Shown: positions 15,324 through 24,023, counted from the first letter of the stretch. The stretch is DNA of 33,275 bases from Actinomycetota bacterium (GCA_016931915.1 JAFGDU010000116.1:1-33275), one strand, 5' to 3'. Notes: generated by a model not told the origin, from the letters alone. Program-made: numbers and translations.

Positions 15324-17033
15324 TTAGGAGCTGCGCTCCCTGTAAGCCCTGACGGCATCGTCGACGGTAGGGAAGACGTTCTCCTCACCCACCGCATCCA
15401 CCACGCCCTCGCGGCGCATCGTCTCCAGCGTGGGGACGTGTACCCTGGCCAGCAGCAGCACGATACCCTTTTTTGCCAGGCCGCCTGACAGCTCTATGAG
15501 TTTATCGGCCGCCGTGGTGTCGATATCGAAGATGTCCTCGCCGTCGACGATCACCGCCCGCGGCTGCGGGTCGGCCTCGTCCACCAGGCGCATGATCGTG
15601 TCGCTGAACTCGTCGGCATTGGAGAAGATGAGGGGGGCATCGAACCTGAACACGATAAGGGCGGGGTCGATGGGGCGGTAATCGGGGTGCTCCTTGAGAG
15701 CGCCGTAACGCGTGCCGCTTTCGTCCACGCCCAGCACCACCCAGTGCGGGCTGCTGGCGCGCTGGATGAAGAGTACCAGGGAGAGCAGCACGCCGATGAG
15801 TATTCCCTCGAGAAGACCGAAGATGAGGACTCCCAGGAAAGCCGAGAATGCCAGCGCGAAGTCCGTTTTGCGCACGCGGTAAAGCCGGCGCAGCTCCTTG
15901 AAACGGATGAGCCTGGCCACGGCGTGGATGACCACGGCCGCCAGGGTGGCCTCAGGCAGGTATTTGAACAGGCCGGCCAGGAAGAGGATGGTGAGTAGAG
16001 TGAGGATGGAGCAGAAGACCATGGCCAGCTCGGTCTTTCCTCCCGCCGCGTCGTTGGCGGCGGTCTTGGAGACGCTGCCGGTCACCGCGAATCCCTGGAA
16101 GAGACCTGCCCCCACGTTGGCCATGCCATAGGACATCATCTCCAGGTTGGGGTCGAGGCGGTAGCCGTACTTTGTAGCGTAGACCTTGGCGGTGGCCAGG
16201 GATTCGGCGAAGCACAGGACCACCAGACCAAGCGCACCGGGCACCAGTGACCAGATATCGCTCAGGCCGACCCCCGAGAGCGACCAGCCCGGCAGCCCGG
16301 AGGGCACCTCGCCCACGATGGAGATGCCGTGGTCCGTGAACTTGAGGGCGCTGGAGAGGATGATGGCCAGCACCATGATGGTGAGGGCAGCCGGCAGCTT
16401 GGGGACTAATCTGTGCAGCAGGAAGAGGAGGAGCAGGCAGCCTCCCCCGACGGCGATGGTGGTCCATGACCAGGACCCCGCCTGGCGGAACACGTCGGCG
16501 AACTTGGAGAAGGTATTATCGCCCTCGGCCGCGATGCCGAAAACCTTTCCCAGCTGCCCCACGGCGATGAATATGGCCGCGCCGACGATGAATCCGTCCA
16601 GCACGGGGGCGGCGAAGAACTTGGCGATAAAGCCCATGCGGACCAGCCCGAGAACGATCATGATCACCCCTACCATCAAGGCCAGGGTGATGGTGAGGGC
16701 CAGGTAGCGGTCCGAGTCTCCGCCGGCTACGAGCGGTGCCACGGCGGCGGCGGAGACCGCCGCCCCCTCGGCGCTGGGGCCGAAGACCATGTGGCGGGAG
16801 GAACCGAAAACGGCGTAGGCGAGGAGCGCGAAGGGCGCGGCATAGAGACCGTACTGCACCGGCACGCCCGCGATGCCCGCGTAGGCCAGTGCCTCAGGGA
16901 CCAGCAGCGCCCAGACCGTGAGGGCTGCCACGATATCTCCCGCCAGCCACTTCTTCTCGTAAGCGGGCAGCCAGGCGGTTATGGGCAGATACCTCTTGAT
17001 CAGACCTGGCCTCTTATGAGTATCTCTGGCCAT
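15324..17033 (-). CDS. SulP-family anion transporter with STAS domain (copy 1)
   Basis: A 569-residue inner-membrane transporter of the SulP/SLC26 family, which carries sulfate, bicarbonate or similar anions. The transmembrane domain contains AGIAGVPVQYGLYAAPFALL, VFGSSRHMVFGPSAEGAAVS and AAPVLDGFIVGAAIFIAVG; the C-terminal STAS domain includes VIVDGEDIFDIDTTAADKL. The ATG at 17033 is preferred to several upstream in-frame starts (up to 17291) because GGAGG lies 5 bases before it and the protein then matches the length of its paralogue. It diverges from that paralogue across 314 bases and is followed by the sulfatase gene. Sulfate as cargo is inferred from that neighbour only. Confidence 0.9.
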   Translation of the reverse strand: MARDTHKRPGLIKRYLPITAWLPAYEKKWLAGDIVAALTVWALLVPEALAYAGIAGVPVQYGLYAAPFALLAYAVFGSSRHMVFGPSAEGAAVSAAAVAPLVAGGDSDRYLALTITLALMVGVIMIVLGLVRMGFIAKFFAAPVLDGFIVGAAIFIAVGQLGKVFGIAAEGDNTFSKFADVFRQAGSWSWTTIAVGGGCLLLLFLLHRLVPKLPAALTIMVLAIILSSALKFTDHGISIVGEVPSGLPGWSLSGVGLSDIWSLVPGALGLVVLCFAESLATAKVYATKYGYRLDPNLEMMSYGMANVGAGLFQGFAVTGSVSKTAANDAAGGKTELAMVFCSILTLLTILFLAGLFKYLPEATLAAVVIHAVARLIRFKELRRLYRVRKTDFALAFSAFLGVLIFGLLEGILIGVLLSLVLFIQRASSPHWVVLGVDESGTRYGALKEHPDYRPIDPALIVFRFDAPLIFSNADEFSDTIMRLVDEADPQPRAVIVDGEDIFDIDTTAADKLIELSGGLAKKGIVLLLARVHVPTLETMRREGVVDAVGEENVFPTVDDAVRAYRERSS

Positions 17034-17347
17034 GCCAGCCTCCATCTCTGTGAGAGTTTCTCGATCATATATGGAAGTCTTAGCGATTGTCCCCGGGATT
17101 CCTTTGCGGCTGTATCCGGGTAATGCTATGGTTTGAATCTTATCTTGATTCGAGGCGATGTCTGCCGCGGGGACGATTATCTGCACGTGTGGAGTGGGCA
17201 GGAGTCTGTCGCCTTGGGGTGATACCGGATGAGGCAGGAAAGGGGCATAGACAAGCATCCTTGTGATATTTTGGAAGCAGTGGTTGCGCATGATCGCGGT
17301 AGACGGGGTGGCTTTAACGGGTACCCGGTCGCATGTAAAGGATATCT
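17034..17347. other. Intergenic region between diverging SulP genes
   Basis: This 314-base stretch must hold the control elements of both transporters. In-frame codons of the minus-strand gene continue into it, but without family similarity. I find no convincing promoter, palindrome or RNA element. Confidence 0.5.
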
Positions 17348-19060
17348 ATGGCAGGCTATGCACGGGATGACGAGAAACCGCTGAAAAAATACTTGCCGAT
17401 CTTCGCGTGGCTGCCGGCCTACCGGCGCAGCTGGCTCGCGGGCGATATCACGGCGGGCTTTACATCGTGGGCGGCGACGGTGCCCATCGCCATGGCCTTT
17501 GCCGGTATCGCGGGCGTGCCGGTGCAGTACGGTCTGTACGCGGCCTGCCTCTCCCTGGTCGCATATGCGGTCTTCGGGACCTCCCGTTACCTCCAGGTCG
17601 GGCCTACGGCGGCAATTGCCGCGGTATCGGCCGCGACGGTGACCTCGCTGGCGGGCGGAGATGCGCAGAGATATATCACGCTTACCACCTTGCTTGCCAT
17701 CGTCGTCGGCGTGATACTGATCCTGGCTGGCCTGCTGCGGGCGGGGTTCATCGCGAAACTGCTCGCGAGACCGGTGCTCGAGGGATACATCGTGGGTGCC
17801 GCGATCTTTATCGCCGTCGGTCAGGTCCACAAGCTCTTCGGCATCCAGACCTCGGGGGGCAATACCTTCGCCGAATTCGCCGACGTTTTACGCCAGGCCG
17901 GCTCCTGGTCATGGACTACCCTGGCCGTGGGCGCCGGCGGCCTTCTCCTTCTCTACGCGCTGCAGAAGCTCGTCCCGAAACTGCCGGCCGCGCTCACGGT
18001 GCTGGCGCTGTCCATCGTCCTGGCCTATGCTCTGGATCTCGCCGCCCATGGTGTCGCACTGGTAGGGGAGGTGCCGAGGGGGCTTGCGTGGATTTCCCTC
18101 TCGGGCGCCGGGGCGAGGGACGTCGTCGATCTTCTGCCCGGGGCCCTCGGTCTGGCCCTGCTCGCCTTCGCGGAGTCCCTCGCCATCGCCAGGGCGCTGG
18201 CGGGCAAGCGCCGCCGCGAGGTGGAGGCCAGCCAGGAGATGATCGCACTGGGCGCCGCCAACCTCGCCTCGGGACTGCTGCAGGGTTTCGCCGTGGACGC
18301 CAGCTTTTCGCGCACGGCCATAGGCGAGCAGGCCGGCGGCAGGACGCAGCTCACCTCTCTGATCTGTTCCGCCCTGGTCTTCCTGACCCTCTTACTTACC
18401 TGGACGCTGAAATACCTGCCCCAGGCCACCCTGGGCGCCATCGTCATCTTCGCCGTCGGCAGGCTCATCGTCCTCAAACCCTTCGCGCGCCTGCGGCGGG
18501 CCAGCAGGGCGGACTACGCGCTTGCCCTGGGCTCCCTCTTCGGCGTCCTCGTCTTCGGGGTCATGGTGGGCATACTCATCGGCGTGGTCATCTCGCTGGC
18601 GGGACTGATCCTCAGGACGAGCAGGCCTCACTCCGCCGTTCTCGGGGTGGACGGCAGCGGCACCCGCCACGGCGATATCGAGGAGCGGCCGGAATGCAAG
18701 CCCTATTCCCCGTACCTGATCATCTACCGCTTCGATGCCCCCCTCATCTTCTCCAACGTCGATGAATTCACCAGCGATATCGAACGCTTGGTGGAGGATG
18801 CTGACCCTAAGCCGCGGACGGTGATCGTCGACTGCGAGATGATCTACGAGATGGATACCACCGCCAGCGACGAGTTCACCGCGCTCTATGCTGCCCTGGA
18901 TGAGGACGGCGTCGAACTGCTCATCGCCCGAGTGCATGCTTCCGTACGGGCGTTCATGCTGAGGGACGGCATCACGGATATGGTCGGCGAGGGCAATATC
19001 TTCTACACCGTGCGCGACGCGGTGCGGGCCTTCCGGGAACGCCACCCCGACCTCTGTTAG
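17348..19060 (+). CDS. SulP-family anion transporter with STAS domain (copy 2)
   Basis: A 570-residue paralogue of the diverging neighbour, similar along its whole length. Shared or near-shared segments are AGIAGVPVQYGLYAA, VAYAVFGTSRYLQVGPTAA and VLEGYIVGAAIFIAVGQ; the STAS domain contains VIVDCEMIYEMDTTASDEF. The substrate-facing block differs (GPTAAIAAVSAATV here, GPSAEGAAVSAAAV in copy 1), so the two may prefer different anions or affinities. AAAGGA sits 6 bases before the ATG. The gene is followed by 488 non-coding bases with decayed repeats. Confidence 0.9.
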   Translation: MAGYARDDEKPLKKYLPIFAWLPAYRRSWLAGDITAGFTSWAATVPIAMAFAGIAGVPVQYGLYAACLSLVAYAVFGTSRYLQVGPTAAIAAVSAATVTSLAGGDAQRYITLTTLLAIVVGVILILAGLLRAGFIAKLLARPVLEGYIVGAAIFIAVGQVHKLFGIQTSGGNTFAEFADVLRQAGSWSWTTLAVGAGGLLLLYALQKLVPKLPAALTVLALSIVLAYALDLAAHGVALVGEVPRGLAWISLSGAGARDVVDLLPGALGLALLAFAESLAIARALAGKRRREVEASQEMIALGAANLASGLLQGFAVDASFSRTAIGEQAGGRTQLTSLICSALVFLTLLLTWTLKYLPQATLGAIVIFAVGRLIVLKPFARLRRASRADYALALGSLFGVLVFGVMVGILIGVVISLAGLILRTSRPHSAVLGVDGSGTRHGDIEERPECKPYSPYLIIYRFDAPLIFSNVDEFTSDIERLVEDADPKPRTVIVDCEMIYEMDTTASDEFTALYAALDEDGVELLIARVHASVRAFMLRDGITDMVGEGNIFYTVRDAVRAFRERHPDLC

Positions 19061-19154
19061 GGTTGGTGTGCCTGGGCCTGGGGGTAACGGTCCTCGCTCC
19101 TGTCCGCAGGTTGCATATCCAGAGCGTATTCTTCCTGTCGCTCAGGCTGCTCCC

Positions 19155-19430
19155 AATGTCGCTTCAGACCGACCCCACAGTTCCCAGGCAGAGTTTTCTT
19201 TTCTGGACGACACCTGAGCGGAGTCATATTCACCAGATCTCTATAAATGCACGGATGCTCGCAGATGTCGCTTCAGACCGACCCCCGGTTCTCGGGAAGG
19301 GGTTTCTGAGCTGGACTACACCTGCCCTGGCTGCAGGCCCTATTAACCTCTTCTATGCAAGCTTCTCTGCTTAAGACCGATCCCCGGTCCTCGGGAATGT
19401 TTCTTAGATAGGATATATTGGGCGCGGCTT
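19155..19430. repeat. Three decayed direct repeats in a non-coding gap
   Basis: The 488-base gap 19061-19548 between converging genes holds three imperfect copies of a unit of about 60 bases. Copies 1 and 2 share TGTCGCTTCAGACCGACCCC (from 19157 and 19266); copy 3 has GCTTAAGACCGATCCCC (from 19369). Copies 2 and 3 continue with CCCCGGTTCTCGGGAA or CCCCGGTCCTCGGGAA. Spacing is 109 then 99 bases. Each copy can fold a small CCCGG...CGGG hairpin. The rest of the gap is more AT-rich than its surroundings and holds no ORF I can support. Confidence 0.55.
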
Positions 19431-19548
19431 CTCTACGCGTTTTGGGTTGTTAGCCGAGGTTCCAGGTTTTTTTGCCTTCAAACAGCAGATTTGATTTTTC
19501 ACATGTATAGTCTGGCGTTAGAGTTTACGCAGTTGGGTTTTGGGTGGT

Positions 19549-20187
19549 CTAATGATTCAGCGTGTGGTAGATGATGACGCTCAGGTTGTGGATGAGGGCG
19601 TCACGGTCGAAACGCAGCCCCTCGTTCAACCACTGTAGATTGGTATATTCAAGCATGGTCACGATGATCAGGGCCGTTATCGAGGGATCGAGGTCTTTGC
19701 ACCGGCCCTTCTCCAGGTGCTCGCGCAGCTTCTTTTCCACGATGGTCACGAAGGGCTGATTCAACTCCTTCAGCGCATCGCGAAAATCCTCGCTATCCAG
19801 GGAGGCACGCACGATGAGGGGGTGGATGTCCGAGTAACGCGCGAAGATCTCCATGACCCCGCGGATGATATTCTCCACTTCCTCCAGCGACTTTACGGAG
19901 ATTCCTTCCTGTTCGTCCTCCTGGAACCAATCGAAGGACTCGAACTCGGCGATCATGTCCTGGAGCATGTAACGGAGCAGGTCCTCCTTGTTGTGGAAGT
20001 AGAGCCAGAAGGTTCCGTGTCCTATACCGGCGCGGGAGATGATCTCCGCCACGGTCGCCTTGTCATAGCCTTTATCCGCGAATACCTCGCTCGCGGCGTC
20101 TACAATACGGCGCAGTGTCTCGCGCGAGCGGTCCTGGGCGAAGACGACCCCGCGCGCTGAAGTCTCCGGCTTTCTCTTCGGGCCCAT
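19549..20187 (-). CDS. TetR/AcrR-family transcriptional regulator
   Basis: A 212-residue repressor-type protein. The N-terminal helix-turn-helix runs from about 22 to 70 (RRIVDAASEVFADKGYDKAT, VAEIISRAGIGHGTFWLYFH, NKEDLL), the normal TetR pattern. The C-terminal ligand-binding domain is divergent, so the inducer is unknown. The ATG at 20187 is chosen over upstream TTG 20199 and GTG 20193 because GGGGGTG lies at proper distance. A 21-bp palindrome directly upstream is a likely self-regulatory site. It diverges from the MarR-MMPL exporter operon and may control it too. Confidence 0.9.
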   Translation of the reverse strand: MGPKRKPETSARGVVFAQDRSRETLRRIVDAASEVFADKGYDKATVAEIISRAGIGHGTFWLYFHNKEDLLRYMLQDMIAEFESFDWFQEDEQEGISVKSLEEVENIIRGVMEIFARYSDIHPLIVRASLDSEDFRDALKELNQPFVTIVEKKLREHLEKGRCKDLDPSITALIIVTMLEYTNLQWLNEGLRFDRDALIHNLSVIIYHTLNH

Positions 20188-20200
20188 GTGCACCCCCAAT

Positions 20201-20221
20201 ATTATGACTAACAGTCACAAT
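20201..20221. promoter_or_regulatory. Palindromic operator, probably for the TetR regulator
   Basis: ATTATGACTAACAGTCACAAT: the arms ATT-TGACT and AGTCA-AAT are complementary around AAC, with one mismatch pair. It starts 14 bases before the TetR start codon. TGACT-N3-AGTCA is the size and shape of TetR-family operators. Confidence 0.6.
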
Positions 20222-20243
20222 TTAACATCCGCCTGCCATAGCG

Positions 20244-20261
20244 GTCAATTCGGACATTGAC
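20244..20261. promoter_or_regulatory. Palindromic operator over the marR promoter
   Basis: GTCAAT (20244-20249), six bases, ATTGAC (20256-20261): a perfect inverted repeat that overlaps the -35 element TTGACT (20257-20262). Binding here would block the marR-MMPL promoter; MarR autoregulation is the likeliest use. Confidence 0.6.
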
Positions 20262-20285
20262 TTAACGGTCGCTCCGACATAATAT
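20257..20285 (+). promoter_or_regulatory. Promoter of the marR-MMPL operon
   Basis: TTGACT (20257-20262), a 17-base spacer, TAATAT (20280-20285). The expected start near 20292 is only a few bases before the first ATG (20295), giving an essentially leaderless mRNA. A second possible -10, TATAAT (20290-20295), would place the start just before ATG 20304. Confidence 0.6.
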
Positions 20286-20294
20286 ATTTGTATA

Positions 20295-20801
20295 ATGAAA
20301 AAGATGAATAATGCAAATATATCAGAGAGCAAGAAAAAAGAGAAAGACATATTCGCCGAGATGGTGGATACGGTATTCCTCTTCGTACACGATCACTACG
20401 GCGATTTCGGAGCCGTCCTCAAGGACAGCGATATCAACTACTCGCAGTACGCTGCCCTCATGACCGTCTACATGCACGGGTCGCTGAGCGAGGGCGACCT
20501 GGCGAGGATGCTCTTCATAACCCCCTCGACCATGAGCCGCATGATCTACGCCCTGGAGGGGAAGGGATGGGTCAAGAGCAACCGCGATAAGGATGACCGG
20601 CGCAAGGTTATAGTCGAGCTCTCTACCGCCGGCAAGCGCAGGATGGAGGCGATGAGGGACAAACAGGCCGAGGTGGTGGCCCGGCAGGTCGAACACCTGA
20701 CGGGTGAGCAGAAGGAATACGTATACCAGGTCGCGGAGTTCGTGAACAATGCACTCAAGTTGATGATTTCCGCTGGTGGAAGCGGCGGGAAGGATACATG
20801 A
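20295..20801 (+). CDS. MarR-family transcriptional regulator
   Basis: A 168-residue winged-helix regulator. The DNA-binding part covers about 60-117: LSEGDLARMLFITPSTMSRM, IYALEGKGWVKSNRDKDDRR, KVIVELSTAGKRRM, with the D-DRR wing typical of MarR. The start could be ATG 20295 or ATG 20304; neither has a Shine-Dalgarno site, consistent with the leaderless promoter just upstream. Its last codons overlap the ATG of the MMPL exporter (ATGA), so the two are translationally coupled. It probably represses the exporter until a ligand, perhaps the exported compound, binds. Confidence 0.88.
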   Translation: MKKMNNANISESKKKEKDIFAEMVDTVFLFVHDHYGDFGAVLKDSDINYSQYAALMTVYMHGSLSEGDLARMLFITPSTMSRMIYALEGKGWVKSNRDKDDRRKVIVELSTAGKRRMEAMRDKQAEVVARQVEHLTGEQKEYVYQVAEFVNNALKLMISAGGSGGKDT

Positions 20802-23392
20802 AAAGAATCACCACGACATTGGCCACGGCCGGCGCGAAAAGGCCGTGGTTGGTCATAACGATCATAACCCTTATCACCGTGGCGGCCCTCATCGGTGCGC
20901 TGCGCATCGAGATGGAGTTCAGCCAGAGATCTCTTATGCCCGAAGGCTACGAGTCCATCGATACCATCAAGCAGGTGGAGGAGGATTTCGGGGGCCTCAA
21001 GTACGACAAGGTCCTGCTTACGGGGGAAGATTTCACCACGCCTGAGGCTGCCCTTGCCCTCTACGGCTACGAACTGGAGTTGCGATCCCTTGACGATCCC
21101 GTATTGTGGGGCGAATACGTGCTCGGGGTGGAGAGCTACCTCAGCCAGCTAGCGCGCAATCCCCAGGCGGCCCCCCTGTTCGAGCTGGCCTGGGCGGTCG
21201 AGGCATCCCGGACGTCCGAGGAGTTCGCATCCGCCGCCGAGGACTTCCTCTCCGATCCCGGGACCGCGCCGCTGAGGGAATACGGGGACGCTGCGCCCCT
21301 CTTCGAGATGCTGGAGAGTGTGGTGGATTCCGAAGACCCCCTGGATCTGAAGCCCATGATCGGGAACGTCCTGGAAGCCGCTCTCGCCCAGGCCGTCGAG
21401 GGATACCTCGATGAACCCGCGGCCGCCAGCTTCGTGCTGGGAAGGACCTTGAGCGGAGAAGATGACGGCCACGCCCATGCCCTGCTGAACATTCAGGTGA
21501 GGCCCGATCTTCCCCAGTCGAGCACCATCTCCTATGCCAACCAGCTGCGCGAGTTCACGCAGGAATATTTCTCGTCCTACGCTATCAAGGCCGAAGTCAG
21601 CGGTGAGACCTATATCACGGAGGACGTCCAGGACCTGTCCATGCGGGACGGGTTGATCCTGGGCCTGGCGGCACTGGCCTTCATGGTTCTGGTGCTCTTC
21701 CTGACCTTCCGCAAACTGCTGGACGTGGTCCTGACCCTGGCGGTGGTATGCATCTCCACCCTGTGGGTCTTCGGGCTGATGGGTTTCGCGGGGGTGAAGT
21801 TCACCATCATGAGCATAGCCATAGTGCCCCTGCTGCTGGGCATCGACATCGCCTATTCCATTCACATACTCACGCGCTACTACGAGGAGCGGGACAAGGG
21901 AGCCGATGCCGGGGATTCGGCCACGGGTTCAGTGCTCACCGTTGGGGTAGCCGTATTCCTGGCCGCGGCCACGACCATGTTCGGCTTCCTCTCCTTCTCC
22001 ATATCGGACCTGCCGCCCATAAGGGACTTCGGCTATCTCTGCCTGGCGGGCGTGTTCTTCGGGTACGCCCTCTCCGTCCTTCTCCTTCCCGCGGCCCTGG
22101 TGATCAGGGACCGCCGGCGCAAACCCCTCGAGCGCAGGCGCGTGGAAACCCACCGCTTGTTCGAATGGGTGGACCGCGGCCTCGTAAAGCTATCCATGCT
22201 GGCGGAGAAGCGCCGCGCGGTGGTGTGGTCGGTCACGCTGGTTCTCGTGGTGGGCTGCATCGTGCTGGCCTCCGGCCTCCACACCTCCGCCGACGTCCGC
22301 ACTTTTGTACCCCCGGACATGCCGTCCTACGAGGTCTTCACCCGGCTGGACGAATACTTCGGCGGTCAGGATTACGCCGTCGCCCTGGTGGAGGGGGAGG
22401 ACATGCTCTCCCCGCAATCGCTCCGTTCCATGGATGCTTTCATCGCGGATGTTCTGGAGGATCCCCGCAACCTGACCCCGGAGGGGGAAGAGGTTTACTT
22501 CTGGTCGAACCGGGTGAACAGCCTGCCCACCATCTTCGAGGCCCTGGATGGGGAGCTGCCCGCCTCCAGCTCTGAAGCTGAGCAGGCCCTTACGAGGGCG
22601 GGAGAGGAATACGGATTCGACACCTCGGCATTGATCACGCCCGATGGCAGGAAGGCCCTCATCGTCTTCGAGGTATTCTTCCTGGACGAGGAGGCCGAGG
22701 AAGAGATGGCCGCCATACTCCAGGACAACGCCGCGGGCAGGGACGGGCTGTCGCCGTCGTCCCCGCGCTACCGCGTGACCGGCATGCCGCTGATCGTCGC
22801 GGATACCATGGACAAGCTCTTCTCCACCCAGCTCAAGACCAGCGGCCTGGCCCTGATCCTCTGCGCTCTGCTGGTCATGCTCATATTCCGTTCCATCTAT
22901 TACGGGCTTGCCTCCACCTCCGTGGTCGTGCTGGCCATCGCCTTTGAGCTGGGCATCCTGCGCCTCATGGGGTGGCCGCTGGACATCATGACGGTGATGA
23001 TAGCATCCATGGTCATAGGCGCGGGTATCGACTTCGGCATACACGTGGCCCACCGTTTCCGGGAGGAGGTCTATGTCAAGGGACTGAAGCCCGAGGAGGC
23101 CATCAACTCCACCGTGCGCAACGTGGGTACCGCCCTGCTCTCCGCCGCCGTGACCACCTGTGGGGCCTTTCTCATCCTCTCCATCTCCAGCCTCACCATG
23201 CTGCGCCGCTTCGGTATCATCACCGCCATAGCCCTGGCCTGTGCCTGCTTCGCGGCCCTGGTGCTCGAGCCGTCCTTCCTGGCCTCCATCGCCCTGCGCA
23301 AGGAAAAGAAGGCTTTGAGGTCCGCGGGCGCGACTGACGTAGATGCCGAGGCGCAAGGCGGACAAGGTCCAAGGCGGGGGAAGCGGGAATAG
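20798..23392 (+). CDS. MMPL/RND-superfamily exporter
   Basis: An 864-residue transporter with the duplicated RND layout: helix 1 (WLVITIITLITVAALIGAL, about 17-35), a large extracytoplasmic domain, a helix bundle (LILGLAALAFMVLVLFLTFR; FTIMSIAIVPLLLGIDIAYS), then a second copy (helix at VVWSVTLVLVVGCIVLASGL, second external domain, bundle with MTVMIASMVIGAGIDFGIHV). GIDIAYSIH and GIDFGIHVAHR are the paired motifs of MMPL helices 4 and 10. The family exports lipids, hopanoids and other hydrophobic compounds using the proton gradient. The tail is charged. No periplasmic adaptor or outer-membrane partner is nearby. Its control by MarR and TetR genes suggests an inducible hydrophobic substrate. 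Confidence 0.9.
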   Translation: MKRITTTLATAGAKRPWLVITIITLITVAALIGALRIEMEFSQRSLMPEGYESIDTIKQVEEDFGGLKYDKVLLTGEDFTTPEAALALYGYELELRSLDDPVLWGEYVLGVESYLSQLARNPQAAPLFELAWAVEASRTSEEFASAAEDFLSDPGTAPLREYGDAAPLFEMLESVVDSEDPLDLKPMIGNVLEAALAQAVEGYLDEPAAASFVLGRTLSGEDDGHAHALLNIQVRPDLPQSSTISYANQLREFTQEYFSSYAIKAEVSGETYITEDVQDLSMRDGLILGLAALAFMVLVLFLTFRKLLDVVLTLAVVCISTLWVFGLMGFAGVKFTIMSIAIVPLLLGIDIAYSIHILTRYYEERDKGADAGDSATGSVLTVGVAVFLAAATTMFGFLSFSISDLPPIRDFGYLCLAGVFFGYALSVLLLPAALVIRDRRRKPLERRRVETHRLFEWVDRGLVKLSMLAEKRRAVVWSVTLVLVVGCIVLASGLHTSADVRTFVPPDMPSYEVFTRLDEYFGGQDYAVALVEGEDMLSPQSLRSMDAFIADVLEDPRNLTPEGEEVYFWSNRVNSLPTIFEALDGELPASSSEAEQALTRAGEEYGFDTSALITPDGRKALIVFEVFFLDEEAEEEMAAILQDNAAGRDGLSPSSPRYRVTGMPLIVADTMDKLFSTQLKTSGLALILCALLVMLIFRSIYYGLASTSVVVLAIAFELGILRLMGWPLDIMTVMIASMVIGAGIDFGIHVAHRFREEVYVKGLKPEEAINSTVRNVGTALLSAAVTTCGAFLILSISSLTMLRRFGIITAIALACACFAALVLEPSFLASIALRKEKKALRSAGATDVDAEAQGGQGPRRGKRE

Positions 23393-23421
23393 CCGCGCCT
23401 GCAGCGGCAGATGCCGCGAGC

Positions 23422-23967
23422 TCATACCGTGGGCGGGAGGCCGTCCTCTTCGTATTGAAAGTATTCTGAGGGACGGAAGAAAAACAAGCGTGCCAGCATG
23501 AGCTGGGGGAAGCTCTGTATATAGGTGTTGTAGATGCGCACCGAGCCGTTGTAGTACTTGCGGGCCGCGGCGAGGTGGTTTTCCACCGTCACCAGTTCCC
23601 TGGACAGGCGCTCGAAGGTGGTGTCGGCCTTGAGCCCCGGGTAGTCCTCCTTGAGAACGAAGACCTCGCCCAGGGCGCCGGACAGCGACCGCTCCCTCGA
23701 GCCCCTCTCCTGCGCGCCCGAGGACGCCTCGGCCTCCGCCCTCAGGCGCGTGACCTTCTCCAGGAGCTGCTCTTCGTGCAGCGCGTAGCCCTCGGCCGTC
23801 GAGACCAGGAGGGGGATCAGATCGTGGCGCAGTTTCAGCTGTACGGCGATATCCTTCCAGGCCCTCCTCACCTTGTTGCGCAGCCTGATCATGCGGTTGA
23901 AGACCAGAATCACCGCGATGAGCAACAAAGCCCCAACAGCGATAAATACGTATACCCAGGCACTCAT
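23422..23967 (-). CDS. LemA-family protein
   Basis: A 181-residue membrane-anchored protein. An N-terminal helix (VYVFIAVGALLLIAVILVF, about 5-23) is followed by the conserved NRMIRLRNKVRRAWKDIAVQ and LKLRHDLIPLLVSTAEGYA, and later the family hallmark VRIYNTYIQSFPQLMLARLF with F-Y/F residues (SEYFQYEE) near the end. LemA proteins are helical-bundle membrane proteins of unclear function. The usual partner genes (TPM-domain proteins, peptidase M48) are absent. No Shine-Dalgarno site is seen; an extended -10 promoter ends 7 bases before the ATG. It converges on the MMPL gene, 29 bases apart. Confidence 0.9.
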   Translation of the reverse strand: MSAWVYVFIAVGALLLIAVILVFNRMIRLRNKVRRAWKDIAVQLKLRHDLIPLLVSTAEGYALHEEQLLEKVTRLRAEAEASSGAQERGSRERSLSGALGEVFVLKEDYPGLKADTTFERLSRELVTVENHLAAARKYYNGSVRIYNTYIQSFPQLMLARLFFFRPSEYFQYEEDGLPPTV

Positions 23968-23974
23968 ACAGCGA

Positions 23975-23983
23975 ATTATAGCA
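23975..23983 (-). promoter_or_regulatory. Extended -10 promoter giving a leaderless lemA mRNA
   Basis: On the minus strand TG-C-TATAAT occupies 23983-23975, a perfect extended -10. Initiation 7 bases on would be at about 23968, next to the A of the lemA ATG (23967). There is no ribosome site. Confidence 0.55.
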
Positions 23984-23991
23984 GGGAGTTA

Positions 23992-24013
23992 CAGGCTGGC
24001 GTACGACAGCCTG
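23992..24013. promoter_or_regulatory. Inverted repeat between diverging lemA and sbcD-like genes
   Basis: CAGGCTG (23992-23998) and CAGCCTG (24007-24013) are perfect inverted copies around 8 bases. The repeat lies upstream of both promoters and could be an operator for either gene. Confidence 0.4.
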
Positions 24014-24023
24014 CATCCACATG

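Noticed and set aside
15324..17291. Longer start for SulP copy 1
   Set aside because: The extra 86 residues have no family match, while ATG 17033 has GGAGG in place and gives the same length as the paralogue.
22190..24022. 610-codon minus-strand frame over the MMPL gene and lemA
   Set aside because: It runs antisense to the MMPL helices and out of frame with lemA; an artefact of high GC third positions.
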